DNA from: Pseudomonas sp. B21-048
GTDB lineage: Bacteria; Pseudomonadota; Gammaproteobacteria; Pseudomonadales; Pseudomonadaceae
Length of the DNA stretch: 64,000 nucleotides
Direction of reading: 5' to 3'
NCBI RefSeq assembly: GCF_024748615.1
Contig: NZ_CP087168.1
Coordinates: 1,364,001-1,428,000, forward strand
The first letter of the stretch is position 1, and each line of letters opens with the position of its first letter. Shown one piece after another: positions 8,681 to 17,280 of the stretch. The position numbers and the translations under genes are program-made. The notes beneath the pieces are model-generated. The model had not been told where the DNA came from. It made no database searches and saw only the letters and a list, made by a program, of their open reading frames with translations.

Positions 8681-9910
8681 ATGGCTGTGGGAGTGCGGCG
8701 AGTGTTGGCCTTTGGACTTTTGGCCCTGAGTTCGCCCGTGTGGGCGGCGAAGAAAGTCGATCTGGATTATCACGTGCGCCTGTTGCCGCAAAGCGATCAG
8801 GCCGAAGTGCGCCTGACCCTGGCCCAGGGCTCGGCGGTGCGCAGTCTGGATTTTGACTTGGGCGATGGCAGTCACTACAGCGATTTCAAGGCCGACGGCC
8901 AATGGCTGCTCACCTCCGGCAAACAGGCCCGTGGTGTCTGGCGCCCGGCTGCCGACAAGGCCAGCCTGACCTATCGCGTGCGCATCAGTCATGGGCGCAA
9001 GAGCGGCAGCTTCGACACCCGCATGACCCCGAACTGGGCGCTGATGCGTGGCGATGACCTGGTGCCGGCGGCCAAACTCGATCAGCAGGACGGTATCGTG
9101 CTGTTTTCACGCCTTGAATTCGAATTACCCACCGGTTGGCAAAGCGTCGAAACCGCCTGGCCGCGGATCGGCAAGAACACGTTCCGGATCGATAACGTCT
9201 CGCGCCTGTTCGACCGCCCCACTGGCTGGATGCTCGCCGGCCATCTCGGCAGCCGTCGCACGCGGCTTGGGGAAACCGAAGTCACCGTGGCCTCGCCCCA
9301 GGGGCAGGGCATGCGCCGCATGGACGTGTTAACGCTGCTGACCTTTGTCTGGCCGCAAGCGCAAGCGTTGTATCCGTGTCACCCCACCAAATTGCTGATC
9401 GTCGGTGCCAACGACCCGATGTGGCGCGGCAGCCTGGCCGCGCATGAATCGATCTACCTGAACACGCGACTGCCGCTGGTCAGCGAAAGCGGCACCAGTG
9501 CCTTGGTGCGTGAATTGGCTCAGGTGTTCGGGCGAATCAACGACAGCCAGCGCAGCGACTGGATCAGCGAAGGGTTTGCCGAGTATTACGCCATCGAACT
9601 GGTGCGTCGCGCAGGCGGCATGAGTGATGAGCGGTATGAGAGTCTGCAGCGCAAGTTGACCAAGGACAGCCAGAAGGTCAGCACGTTGCGCGGTGAGCAG
9701 ATCAACCCGGCGCAGGTGGCCAAGGCGGTGGTGTTGCTACAGGAACTGGATCGCGAGATTCGCCTGAAGACCCACAACAAGCGCTCACTCGATGATGTGT
9801 TGCGCGGGGCGATGCGTTTGGAGAGTGTGGATACCAAGGAGTTTGTTCAGCTCAGTGAAAGCATTATTGGCGAGTCTTCCAAGGTGCTCGATACCAAGTT
9901 ACTTCAGTAG
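8681..9910 (+). CDS. Secreted gluzincin-like protein with degenerate zinc site
   Basis: The 409-residue protein has an N-terminal signal peptide (VLAFGLLALSSPVWAAKK). The N-terminal half is a beta-rich domain of the M1/M61 type. Near residues 275-300 the sequence SALVRELAQVFGRI...DWISEGFAEYY aligns with the M1/M61 pattern HExxH...WxxEGFAxY. Both metal-binding histidines are replaced (Arg and Gln), while the Glu of HExxH and the downstream Glu remain. I infer a periplasmic protein with a peptidase fold but probably without zinc catalysis. ATG 8681 follows AGGAG with good spacing. Confidence 0.7.
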   Translation: MAVGVRRVLAFGLLALSSPVWAAKKVDLDYHVRLLPQSDQAEVRLTLAQGSAVRSLDFDLGDGSHYSDFKADGQWLLTSGKQARGVWRPAADKASLTYRVRISHGRKSGSFDTRMTPNWALMRGDDLVPAAKLDQQDGIVLFSRLEFELPTGWQSVETAWPRIGKNTFRIDNVSRLFDRPTGWMLAGHLGSRRTRLGETEVTVASPQGQGMRRMDVLTLLTFVWPQAQALYPCHPTKLLIVGANDPMWRGSLAAHESIYLNTRLPLVSESGTSALVRELAQVFGRINDSQRSDWISEGFAEYYAIELVRRAGGMSDERYESLQRKLTKDSQKVSTLRGEQINPAQVAKAVVLLQELDREIRLKTHNKRSLDDVLRGAMRLESVDTKEFVQLSESIIGESSKVLDTKLLQ

Positions 9911-9916
9911 CACCGC

Positions 9917-9936
9917 CATCGCGGGCAGCCGCGATG
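9917..9936. terminator. Candidate terminator hairpin
   Basis: CATCGCGG and CCGCGATG form a perfect 8-bp stem with a GCAG loop just past the stop of the gluzincin-like gene. There is no T-run, so it may be a Rho-assisted end or a short REP derivative. Confidence 0.4.
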
Positions 9937-9965
9937 AGGCCCTGAGCCTCACCGCGACTTTCGGA

Positions 9966-10343
9966 TCAGACGCCAACCTTCGGCGAGTTCAACGAATCAT
10001 TACCCGTTACCGTTGCCGTGCTGGTCGCCGCTTCGGCATTGGCTTTCATGCGGGCCAACTCATCCCCGGCGCGTTCGATCCTTGCGCGTGCATTTTTCAT
10101 GTCCTGACGGTTTTTTTCCAACAGGCTTTTAGCCGAGCAATGCCCGGTGATGCCTCGGGCCAGGGCCATCCCGCCGAGAGCCATTTCAATCAATCCGAAT
10201 ACGCCGCCGCGTCGTAGGCCCTTGCTCAGCATGACTACGCCACCTGCCAGGGAGCCGGCGCGTTCCCAGCCATGAACGTTTTGTACGGAAGGGCTCTGGA
10301 ACGAGGTGGGTTCGATACGTTCTACAGGACTGAACTCGCGCAT
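9966..10343 (-). CDS. Small membrane protein with YgaP-like/DUF2892 segment
   Basis: The 125-residue protein has a hydrophobic region, AGSLAGGVVMLSKGLRRGG followed by VFGLIEMALGGMALARGITG, typical of the DUF2892 (YgaP-like transmembrane) family. It continues with a charged, coiled-coil-prone C-terminus (LLEKNRQDMKNARARIERAG). The role is unknown. It is convergent with the preceding secreted protein and stands alone. Confidence 0.72.
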   Translation of the reverse strand: MREFSPVERIEPTSFQSPSVQNVHGWERAGSLAGGVVMLSKGLRRGGVFGLIEMALGGMALARGITGHCSAKSLLEKNRQDMKNARARIERAGDELARMKANAEAATSTATVTGNDSLNSPKVGV

Positions 10344-10434
10344 GATTTTTCTCCAGGCAGGGAAGGTTGCTTCAGCAATAGATATTTAGCTGACTGTCTG
10401 GGCGAGCGGCTTGTTCCATCGAATAGGTGGCAAT

Positions 10435-10905
10435 TCAGCGGAATTTCGGACCCGAGCGGGTGTTGTTGCCCTTGGCCATGCGGTCGTACAGCACAACGTT
10501 GACGGTGGCCGCTAGGTTCATGCAGCCGGTGGTCGGGATGTAGACCACGTCTTCGCACCAGTCGCGGATGTCTTTATCCAGCGAACCGTCTTCGGGGCCG
10601 AAGATGTAGAGGGCGCGATCCGGGTGCGTGTATTCCGGCAGCGAGCGGGCGCCGTCGACCAGTTCCACGGCGACCGGGACACAGCCCAGGGGCAGGATTT
10701 TCTTCAGGTCGTCGATGCCGATCAGCGGAATGTCGTAGTGGACCCTCTTGGTGTCGGTGACAAAATCGGCGGCGCGTTCATAACGCTTGCCAGTGTAAAA
10801 CACCGACGCCACGCCATAGCAGCCGGCGGCGCGCATCACCGAACCGACGTTCTCCGGTGATTTGGGGTTATACAAACCAATGCAGCTGTACCGTTTGTCT
10901 GCCAC
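10435..10905 (-). CDS. SpoU/TrmH-family RNA 2'-O-methyltransferase
   Basis: The 156-residue protein is a minimal SPOUT methylase without an extra RNA-binding domain. Motif 1 PENVGSVMRAAGCYGV (N-terminus), motif 2 ALYIFGPEDGSL and motif 3 CMNLAATVNVVLYDRMA form the trefoil-knot SAM site. Length resembles TrmL-type tRNA wobble methylases, but sequence cannot fix the target, so I leave the symbol blank. It is a single gene with its ATG at 10905. Confidence 0.85.
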   Translation of the reverse strand: MADKRYSCIGLYNPKSPENVGSVMRAAGCYGVASVFYTGKRYERAADFVTDTKRVHYDIPLIGIDDLKKILPLGCVPVAVELVDGARSLPEYTHPDRALYIFGPEDGSLDKDIRDWCEDVVYIPTTGCMNLAATVNVVLYDRMAKGNNTRSGPKFR

Positions 10906-10967
10906 GAGTGGGGTGCCTTCGGGGAAAAAACGGCGATTATACGGGGATTGGGGGAGGGGTGTTCAGT

Positions 10968-11079
10968 GATCGTTCCCACGCGCAGCAAAGGAATGCCGCC
11001 AGGGACGCTCCGCGTTCCGCTTCCGAATGTGACGCAGAGCGTCACGGGATGCATTCCTTTGCTGCGCGTGGGAACGATC
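10968..11079. repeat. 110-bp palindromic repeat, variant copy (GATCGTTCCCACG family)
   Basis: The element starts GATCGTTCCCACGCGCAG and ends in its inverse, CTGCGCGTGGGAACGATC. The interior ACGCTCCGCGTTCC and GACGCAGAGCGTCAC segments are shared with the copies at 32207-32313 and 63784-63900. In this copy both outer arms carry the same replacement (GCAGCAAAGGAATGC and GCATTCCTTTGCTGC), which keeps the stem paired. Confidence 0.85.
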
Positions 11080-11093
11080 AATAACGAAGATCT

Positions 11094-11468
11094 TCAGTCT
11101 TCTTTCTTCATCAACCCCGCCAACGCCGCAAACGGATTATGCGTCGCCTTGGCAATCTTCGGCGTACTCAACGAGCCTTCGCCGAAATACTGCTGATCGG
11201 TATAGCGCGAGTGCTCGTTATCGTGGCAATACAGGCACAACAGCTCCCAGTTCGAGCCGTCCTGAGGGTTGTTGTCGTGATTGTGGTCACGGTGGTGCAC
11301 GGTCAGTTCGCTCAGGCGCTTGCCGGAAAACTCACGGGCGCAGCGGCCGCACACGTGCGGGTACATTTTCAGGGCCTTGTCGCGGTAACCCATTTCCTTG
11401 TCGCGCTGGTTGTCGGCAAGGATGCGGTCCAGCTTCGACGTGTTGGACGGAGGCGTTGACGAACTCAT
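11094..11468 (-). CDS. yajD: YajD-like HNH nuclease
   Basis: The 124-residue protein carries the HNH/zinc ribbon: CGRCAREF, then LTVHHRDHNHDNNPQDGSNW, then LLCLYCHDNEHSRY. The paired CxxC motifs bind structural zinc and the HH/N/H residues form the beta-beta-alpha metal nuclease site. The cellular substrate of YajD is not established. It is a single gene, and its C-terminal tail FAALAGLMKKED follows a short linker. Confidence 0.88.
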   Translation of the reverse strand: MSSSTPPSNTSKLDRILADNQRDKEMGYRDKALKMYPHVCGRCAREFSGKRLSELTVHHRDHNHDNNPQDGSNWELLCLYCHDNEHSRYTDQQYFGEGSLSTPKIAKATHNPFAALAGLMKKED

Positions 11469-11517
11469 GGGTTCACCTTTGTAAAAAGACTAATGACGGT
11501 TATGACGTGAGTTTAGC

Positions 11518-12204
11518 TCAGCCCTTGAGCTTTTCGGCAATCCAGATGGTATGGCGGGTGCCCTTGTTGCCGTGGGCGAAGACTTGCACTTCTTCGGCCT
11601 TGAAACCGGCTTTTTTCAGCTTGTCGGAAAACTGCCGGTCGGCGCTGGCCGACCACACCGCCAGCACGCCTTTTGGCCGCAGGGCCTTGGCACACGCGCT
11701 CAGGCCGCCAGCGGAGTAGAGCCAGCTGTTGGCTTTCTGGGTCAGGCCTTCGGGGCCGTTGTCGACGTCGAGCATGATCGCATCGAAACCTTGCGGCTCG
11801 GCTTGCAGCACCTTGGCCACATCTTCCATACGGATCACCGTGCGCGGGTCGAGCAGCGGGTTGCCGGCTTTCTCGCCGAGCGGCCCACGGTTCCACTCAA
11901 CCACGCCGGGCACCAATTCGGCGACCACCACTTCAGCCGTCTTACCCAAATGTTTGAGCGCCGAGGCGAGGGTGAAGCCCATGCCCAGGCCACCGATCAA
12001 TACCCGCGAATTTAGCCGGCCGGCGACCTTGCGGCAGGGGATTTCGGCCAGGGCATCTTCGGAGCCGTGCATGCGGGTGTTCATCAACTGCCCGCCGTCA
12101 CCGCCCTGAATCTTGATGACGAAATCCTCGCCATATTCGAACAGGCACAAGGCACCGCCGTTTTCAGGAATGGGGGTGGTGTCGAGCAGAACGAAACGTT
12201 TCAT
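11518..12204 (-). CDS. Spermidine synthase-like SAM-binding protein
   Basis: The 228-residue protein has the spermidine-synthase fold: VLIGGLGMGFTLASALKHL (GGxG motif), then VVVAELVPGVVEWNR and FDAIMLDVDNGPEG. The polyamine synthase N-terminal beta domain is reduced. Related proteins are often annotated spermine/spermidine synthase or plain methyltransferase, and activity is uncertain. ATG 12204 is used rather than an upstream start because the upstream extension is not protein-like and GAGAG lies at the right spacing. Confidence 0.75.
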   Translation of the reverse strand: MKRFVLLDTTPIPENGGALCLFEYGEDFVIKIQGGDGGQLMNTRMHGSEDALAEIPCRKVAGRLNSRVLIGGLGMGFTLASALKHLGKTAEVVVAELVPGVVEWNRGPLGEKAGNPLLDPRTVIRMEDVAKVLQAEPQGFDAIMLDVDNGPEGLTQKANSWLYSAGGLSACAKALRPKGVLAVWSASADRQFSDKLKKAGFKAEEVQVFAHGNKGTRHTIWIAEKLKG

Positions 12205-12299
12205 GGCGCTCTCTTGAGGAGAAATTGATATACGGAGGAAGGCAAACGAGCGCAGTTGGGAGTAGCCTGCAAAAGACCACAAGGCCAACGGAGCCATTG

Positions 12300-12590
12300 A
12301 TGAAGTGCACCATTCTAACGGTCATTGCCCTGGCCGCGCTCTCGATAACTGCAGTGCAGGCCCAGGAGCTGCAAACCATCCCCACCAGTCCAGTGCCGAT
12401 GCCCGGTTCACCCGGCACCGCCACGCCGACGCCGTATCCGCAGATCACCCCGACCAGCGTGCCCAAGGCCGGTTCCGGCAGTGGCGGGCCACCGTTGTTG
12501 CCGCCGATCGAAATGCCCAATCCACCCAAGGACCAGACCTTGCCGGGCCTTGAGCCGAGTACGACGAAAATCAAACCACCGGGCGGGTGA
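12300..12590 (+). CDS. Small secreted proline/glycine-rich protein
   Basis: The 96-residue protein has a signal peptide (CTILTVIALAALSITAVQA) likely cleaved after AQA. The mature part is low complexity with many Pro, Gly, Thr and Ser (for example GTATPTPYPQITPTSVP) and no cysteine, so it is probably disordered in the periplasm or cell wall. GGAG precedes the ATG. It is divergent from the spermidine-synthase-like gene and ends 9 bp from the convergent nucleotide-binding protein. No function recognised. Confidence 0.75.
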   Translation: MKCTILTVIALAALSITAVQAQELQTIPTSPVPMPGSPGTATPTPYPQITPTSVPKAGSGSGGPPLLPPIEMPNPPKDQTLPGLEPSTTKIKPPGG

Positions 12591-12599
12591 GACAGGACA

Positions 12600-13073
12600 C
12601 TAGACCTGCTGCGAGAGCAATTGCCCGTCGGCCATGCGCAAGCGCTTGGAGAGAGAGACGGCGAGGGCGCGGATGATCTTGGCGGCGATTTTTGGTGCGT
12701 CGTTGAGCATCTTCTCCAGGGAGTCCTTGCCCAGGTTCAGCAACTGGCAATTGCTCGCGGCCACGCAACTGGCTGAGCGTCGTTCACCGTCGAGCACCGC
12801 CATTTCACCGAACGCCCGACCGCTGCGCAAGGTGGCCATGATCACCCGTTGCCCGTCGCTGTTGGTCTTCTGCACCGACACCTGGCCGGTGTGGATGATG
12901 CACATGAAACTGCCGGCATCGCCCTCATGGAAAATCTCTTCGCCTTCGGCGATGGTGCTGATGCTGAAGTAACCTGATGCCGCCACGAAGTCTGCCGGCA
13001 GCAGTTGATCGAACAGGCCGCAGTCCATCAGCCAGTCGCGAATTTCTTTGTTCAATAAGGTCGGTTCTGACAT
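12600..13073 (-). CDS. Cyclic nucleotide-binding domain protein
   Basis: The 157-residue protein is a single CNMP domain. GEEIFHEGDAGSFMCIIHTG and the phosphate-cassette-like SGRAFGEMAVLDGERRSASC are in place. There is no helix-turn-helix after it, so it is not a full Crp/Fnr regulator. It could be a stand-alone cAMP or c-di-nucleotide sensor. Start ATG 13073 (SEPTLLNKEIRDWLMDCG) excludes an implausible 35-residue extension. Confidence 0.82.
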   Translation of the reverse strand: MSEPTLLNKEIRDWLMDCGLFDQLLPADFVAASGYFSISTIAEGEEIFHEGDAGSFMCIIHTGQVSVQKTNSDGQRVIMATLRSGRAFGEMAVLDGERRSASCVAASNCQLLNLGKDSLEKMLNDAPKIAAKIIRALAVSLSKRLRMADGQLLSQQV

Positions 13074-13183
13074 GTCGTCACGGTCATTTATTTGTGTCTG
13101 TGTCTGTTCCAGGCACCGCTCGCTCCTACAAGGGCGGGGGGCTGGCGTACTGGTGTTAAGACCGGTACGCCGGGCCAAGTTCC

Positions 13184-15229
13184 TCAGGCGATGCCCAAAA
13201 CCGTGAAAACAAATGCGTATTCGAGGGCTACGTCACGTAACCCCTGATACCGACCGCTCATCCCGCCATGCCCGGCACCCAGTTCAGTCTTGAGCAACAA
13301 GGCGTTGGTGTCAGTTTTGGTCGCGCGCAATTTCGCCACCCACTTGGCCGCTTCCCAGTACTGCACACGGCTATCGTTGTAGCCGGCAATCACCAGTGTT
13401 GCCGGATAGGCTTGCGCGGTGACGTTTTCGTACGGGGCGTAGGCCTTGATCCGATCATAGACGTCCGGCTCTTGCGGGTTACCCCACTCGTCGTATTCCG
13501 TGACGGTCAGCGGCAGCTCCGGGTCGAGCATGGTGTTGAGCACGTCGACGAACGGCACTTCGGCAATCGCCGCACCGAACAGCTCCGGCCGCTGATTGAG
13601 TACCGCGCCGATCAGCAAACCACCGGCGCTGCCACCGCTGATCGCCAACTGCGATGGGGTGGTGAAGCCGTTGGCGATCAGGTGTTCGGCGCAGGCAATG
13701 AAGTCGCTAAAGGTGTTGTGCTTGTGTTCCTGTTTGCCGGCGCGGTACCAGGCTTCGCCCAGCTCGCCGCCACCGCGTACATGGGCGATGGCAAACGCCA
13801 TGCCGCGATCCAGCAGGCTCAGGCGCGCGTGGGAGAACCATGGGTCGAGACTTTCGCCGTAGGCGCCGTAGCCGTACAGATAAAGCGGCGTCGGCTTGCC
13901 GAGGAATTCGCGTTTGACCACAAAACTGATCGGCACTTGTGTACCGTCCGGTGCCGTCGCCCAAAGCCGCTGGCTGACATACGCATCGGCGTCGAACGGG
14001 CCGAGCACTGGGGTTTCCTTGAGGACTTGCTGTTCGCCGCTGCTCAGAATCAGTTGGCGGATCTGAGCCGGACGGTTCAAGGCTTCGTAGCGCAGACGGA
14101 TCCGGTCGCTGACAAACTCCAGGCTGTTCTGCACGTGCAGGCTGTAGGCCGCATCCGGCAATTGCACGCGATACGGCACCAAGTCCCGTGGGCGGACTTC
14201 GATGATCGGCAGGCCACCTTCACGCAGGCTCAAGGTCATGGCTTCGGCGTTCAGGCTCATGCCTTCGAGCATCACCGTGTCGCTGTGGGGAATCAGGTTC
14301 TGCCAGTCGGCTTCGGTCGGCGCTACGCCAGTATCGGCGGCCTGGTACAGCGCGAAGTTGATGCCGTCGCGGTTGGTGCGGATCAGCCACGTCCATTCGC
14401 CATCGAGCTTGCCGTGGTCGACATCGTACTCATGCTCTTCAACCCTCGGCGCCAGGCAGGTAAAGGCCTGATGCGGCAGCGAGGCGTCGAGCACCCAGAT
14501 TTCGCTGGTGGTCTTGCTACTGAGCGACAACAGCAGTTGCCGTTCGGAGCTTGAGCGGTAGCAATGCAGGAAGAATCGGCCGTCCGGCTCATGGAACACT
14601 TCTTCGGCCGCGGTGCCGTCCAGCCGATAGCGGAACAGTTTGTGCGGGCGATGAGTCTCGTCGAGTTCACCAAAAAACAGCGTCAGGCTGTCGTTGGCCC
14701 AGGTCATGCTGCCGTCGCAATCCTGGAATTCCAGTTCGCTGACGCGGCCGCTGGATAATTCCTTCACGAACAGGGTGTAAATCTCTTCGCCTGAGGAATC
14801 GATGCTGTAGGCCAGGCGCTGGTGGTCCGGGCTGATGCTGAATGCACCTAGGGAAAAGAAGCCACCCTTGGCCAACACGTTCGGATCAAGCAGCAGTAGT
14901 TCCTGGTTTTCGTCGATCTGCAGGCTGCCATCGACCGGACGCGGGCAGCGGTAGTGGCGGGCGTATTCGTCGCCGGCAGTGGTGCGGGTGTAATACAGGT
15001 ACGGGCCCCAAGGCGAGGGCAGCGACAGGTCGGTTTCGAGAATACGGCCCTTGATCTCTTCGAACAGGGTTTCGCGCAGCCCGGCCTGATCGGCGGTTTG
15101 CGCCTCTTGATAATGGTTTTCAGCTTTCAGGTAATCGAGCACCGCGTCGGTGTCGCGCTCCTGCAGCCAGGCATACGGGTCGCAACCGTCGGCCTTGTGG
15201 GCAATTGGAGCGTTGGCGGATAGGGGCAT
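13184..15229 (-). CDS. ptrB: Oligopeptidase B (S9 prolyl oligopeptidase family)
   Basis: The 681-residue serine peptidase has an N-terminal seven-bladed propeller (about residues 70-400) and a C-terminal alpha/beta hydrolase domain. The nucleophile is in ISGGSAGGLLIGAV; the Asp is in GYNDSRVQYWEAAK and the His in GAGHGGMSGRY. Oligopeptidase B cleaves short peptides after Arg/Lys in the cytoplasm. Length agrees with the family (about 680-700). It is transcribed away from the small membrane gene at 15339. Confidence 0.92.
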   Translation of the reverse strand: MPLSANAPIAHKADGCDPYAWLQERDTDAVLDYLKAENHYQEAQTADQAGLRETLFEEIKGRILETDLSLPSPWGPYLYYTRTTAGDEYARHYRCPRPVDGSLQIDENQELLLLDPNVLAKGGFFSLGAFSISPDHQRLAYSIDSSGEEIYTLFVKELSSGRVSELEFQDCDGSMTWANDSLTLFFGELDETHRPHKLFRYRLDGTAAEEVFHEPDGRFFLHCYRSSSERQLLLSLSSKTTSEIWVLDASLPHQAFTCLAPRVEEHEYDVDHGKLDGEWTWLIRTNRDGINFALYQAADTGVAPTEADWQNLIPHSDTVMLEGMSLNAEAMTLSLREGGLPIIEVRPRDLVPYRVQLPDAAYSLHVQNSLEFVSDRIRLRYEALNRPAQIRQLILSSGEQQVLKETPVLGPFDADAYVSQRLWATAPDGTQVPISFVVKREFLGKPTPLYLYGYGAYGESLDPWFSHARLSLLDRGMAFAIAHVRGGGELGEAWYRAGKQEHKHNTFSDFIACAEHLIANGFTTPSQLAISGGSAGGLLIGAVLNQRPELFGAAIAEVPFVDVLNTMLDPELPLTVTEYDEWGNPQEPDVYDRIKAYAPYENVTAQAYPATLVIAGYNDSRVQYWEAAKWVAKLRATKTDTNALLLKTELGAGHGGMSGRYQGLRDVALEYAFVFTVLGIA

Positions 15230-15338
15230 GAAGGGCTCTCGAACAATGTACGGAATAAGGGCTTCGCAACCTGTGGTATTGGGACAAGCCTGACGTGCGA
15301 AAAGTCGTTACTATAAGCGCCTCTTTGCCTGCCTTGCC

Positions 15339-15836
15339 ATGGACACCATGACCGAGAACGACTATCTGATCGCTTGGGGCCTCTACGCCTTTGCCGCTTT
15401 AGGCTGCCTGTTGGTGTGGATGCGCATCACCCGCTGGATGTGGCGCTGGCTGCGTGAGCCGTTGCGGCTGCTGGTGGCGGTGTTGCTGTTCAGCCCGACC
15501 ATCATCGACCCGGTGAAGGAAAAGGTCGCCCCGGCCATCGCCATCACCGCCCTCGATCTGCTGTTCAAGGTTGGCAACAACGCCTGGCGAGCGATTTCCG
15601 ACCTGTTCATGTACGGCATGATCGCCTTCGGCATTTATCTGGTTTTCGTGGCGATCCGTTTCCCCATCGAGCGTGCCTCCAACGCTCGCAAGGAACGGGC
15701 AGCGGCCGCCAAGTTAGCGGCGCGGGCCGACGAGCCTGACGACGATCAGCCTTTCGGCGGTGCCGGCGATGATCGTTATGGACGGCCTCCGGTGCCGAGC
15801 AATCCTCAGCGTTTGCGCAGCGATCCGCGTCTGTAA
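15339..15836 (+). CDS. Conserved membrane protein of unknown function
   Basis: The 165-residue protein has three hydrophobic segments (about residues 9-27, 40-55 and 80-105), then a charged cytosolic tail rich in Ala, Arg and Asp (RKERAAAAKLAARADEPDD) that ends in a Pro/Arg-rich stretch. I recognise no domain. The start could be ATG 15339 or ATG 15348; neither has a strong ribosome binding site. It precedes the YafJ-type gene by 32 bp and is probably in the same transcript. Confidence 0.7.
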   Translation: MDTMTENDYLIAWGLYAFAALGCLLVWMRITRWMWRWLREPLRLLVAVLLFSPTIIDPVKEKVAPAIAITALDLLFKVGNNAWRAISDLFMYGMIAFGIYLVFVAIRFPIERASNARKERAAAAKLAARADEPDDDQPFGGAGDDRYGRPPVPSNPQRLRSDPRL

Positions 15837-15868
15837 CCGTGCCCCTGTACTGAATCGAGAGTCCGAGC

Positions 15869-16645
15869 ATGTGTGAGTTATTGGGCATGAGCGCCAATGT
15901 CCCGACCGATATCGTGTTCAGCTTCACCGGGCTGATGCAGCGCGGCGGTCGTACCGGGCCGCACCGTGACGGTTGGGGCATCGCTTTTTATGAAGGCCGT
16001 GGCCTGCGGCTGTTCCAGGACCCGGCGGCGAGTAGCGAGTCGGAAGTGGCGAACCTGGTGCAGCGCTATCCGATCAAAAGCGAAGTAGTGATCGGCCACA
16101 TCCGCCAGGCCAACGTCGGAAAAGTGTGCCTGTCCAACACCCACCCGTTCGTGCGCGAGCTGTGGGGGCGCAACTGGTGTTTCGCCCACAACGGCCAGTT
16201 GGCCGACTTCAATCCGACCGCCAGTTTTTACCGCCCCGTTGGCGATACCGACAGCGAAGCGGCGTTTTGCGATTTGCTCAATCGGGTGCGTGCAGCGTTC
16301 CCCGAGCCGGTAGAGATCGAAGCACTGCTGTCGGACCTGGTGGCCGCTTGCGCCGAGTACCGCAGCAAAGGCGTGTTCAACTGCCTGCTCAGCGACGGCG
16401 ACTGGCTGTTCTGCTACTGCTCGAGCAAATTGGCGCAGATCACCCGCCGTGCACCGTTCGGCCCGGCGCGTTTAAAGGATGTCGATGTGATCGTCGACTT
16501 CCAGGCCGAAACCACCCCCAACGACGTGGTCACGGTGATCGCCACCGAACCCTTGACCGAAAACGAAACCTGGACCCGCTACGAACCGGGCCAATGGAGC
16601 CTCTGGCGACGCGGTGAATGCGTCAGCCAGGGCAAGACCGAATAA
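15869..16645 (+). CDS. yafJ: Class II glutamine amidotransferase (YafJ-like)
   Basis: The 258-residue protein begins [12 protein letters not shown], so Cys2 is the N-terminal nucleophile after methionine removal. The Ntn-glutaminase features [29 protein letters not shown] and [10 protein letters not shown] are present. It lacks a synthase domain and is a stand-alone GATase of the YafJ/EgtC-like group whose substrate is unknown here. No ergothioneine genes are nearby, so egtC is unlikely. Confidence 0.88.
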   Translation: MCELLGMSANVPTDIVFSFTGLMQRGGRTGPHRDGWGIAFYEGRGLRLFQDPAASSESEVANLVQRYPIKSEVVIGHIRQANVGKVCLSNTHPFVRELWGRNWCFAHNGQLADFNPTASFYRPVGDTDSEAAFCDLLNRVRAAFPEPVEIEALLSDLVAACAEYRSKGVFNCLLSDGDWLFCYCSSKLAQITRRAPFGPARLKDVDVIVDFQAETTPNDVVTVIATEPLTENETWTRYEPGQWSLWRRGECVSQGKTE

Positions 16646-16658
16646 GGATTTCTCCCCC

Positions 16659-17201
16659 ATGTTGCTCAGTTATCTTCGGCTGGTATTGTTCGCGGCGGGC
16701 CTGTTGATCGGTGTCCAGGTGCCTGGGTTCATCAGTGACTATGCCAAGCGGATCGAGGCGCATCTGATCGAGGCGCAGACCGGTTTGAGCGGTTTTCAGG
16801 GCACTGCCAATCAGTTTTTCAAGGGTGACATGCAGGCGCTCGTGGACCATTACCGGGCCAGCGAAGACCCGATCTTTCGCAGCGATGCCGACAGCCTGAG
16901 CACCTTGCTCACCCGTCAACTGGCCCTAGACAAGCAATTCCAGGCCATGCAAGGGCCGTGGTACATCCGCGTCCTGCAAGTGGCCCTGGCCGCCGACCCG
17001 GATATTCGCAAGGAAACCTGGAACGGCTACAGCTACCAGATCCTGCTGACGCCGGACGCGATGATCTGGGGCATGAGCGGCGCGTTGCTGCTGTCGTTCG
17101 GCATTGAATGCCTGTTCCGACTGATTGATTGGGTGGTGCTGGGTGGCAAGCGTTTGCGCCAGAGCCGGCCGATTGAAGAGCGGGATTTGCGGGGGCTGTA
17201 A
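16659..17201 (+). CDS. DUF2937 family membrane protein
   Basis: The 180-residue protein has an N-terminal membrane segment (LLSYLRLVLFAAGLLIGVQV), a long amphipathic middle (about residues 25-125) and C-terminal hydrophobic segments (GMSGALLLSFGIECLFRLID). This matches the DUF2937 layout; function is unknown. ATG 16659 with TAAGGA upstream is preferred over an earlier frame that overlaps the amidotransferase gene. It is probably cotranscribed with that gene (13-bp gap). Confidence 0.8.
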   Translation: MLLSYLRLVLFAAGLLIGVQVPGFISDYAKRIEAHLIEAQTGLSGFQGTANQFFKGDMQALVDHYRASEDPIFRSDADSLSTLLTRQLALDKQFQAMQGPWYIRVLQVALAADPDIRKETWNGYSYQILLTPDAMIWGMSGALLLSFGIECLFRLIDWVVLGGKRLRQSRPIEERDLRGL

Positions 17202-17205
17202 CACT

Positions 17206-17275
17206 GGAGCCTACTTGCTGGCGATTGCCGCGACACGGTATGCCTGGCAGGTCGCATCGCCGGCAAGCCGGCTCC
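17206..17275. repeat. REP-like inverted pair
   Basis: GGAGCCTACTTGCTGGCGAT pairs imperfectly with ATCGCCGGCAAGCCGGCTCC around a short centre. It fills the convergent gap between the DUF2937 gene and the TonB receptor and could serve as a bidirectional terminator. Confidence 0.65.
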
Positions 17276-17280
17276 GGTTT

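Noticed and set aside
11094..11468. HNH protein as part of a mobile or restriction system
   Set aside because: No methylase, specificity subunit or mobile gene is nearby; it is the common YajD type.
13268..14554. Plus-strand open frame of 428 codons inside ptrB
   Set aside because: Antisense to a clear oligopeptidase gene, with no domain and no ribosome binding site.
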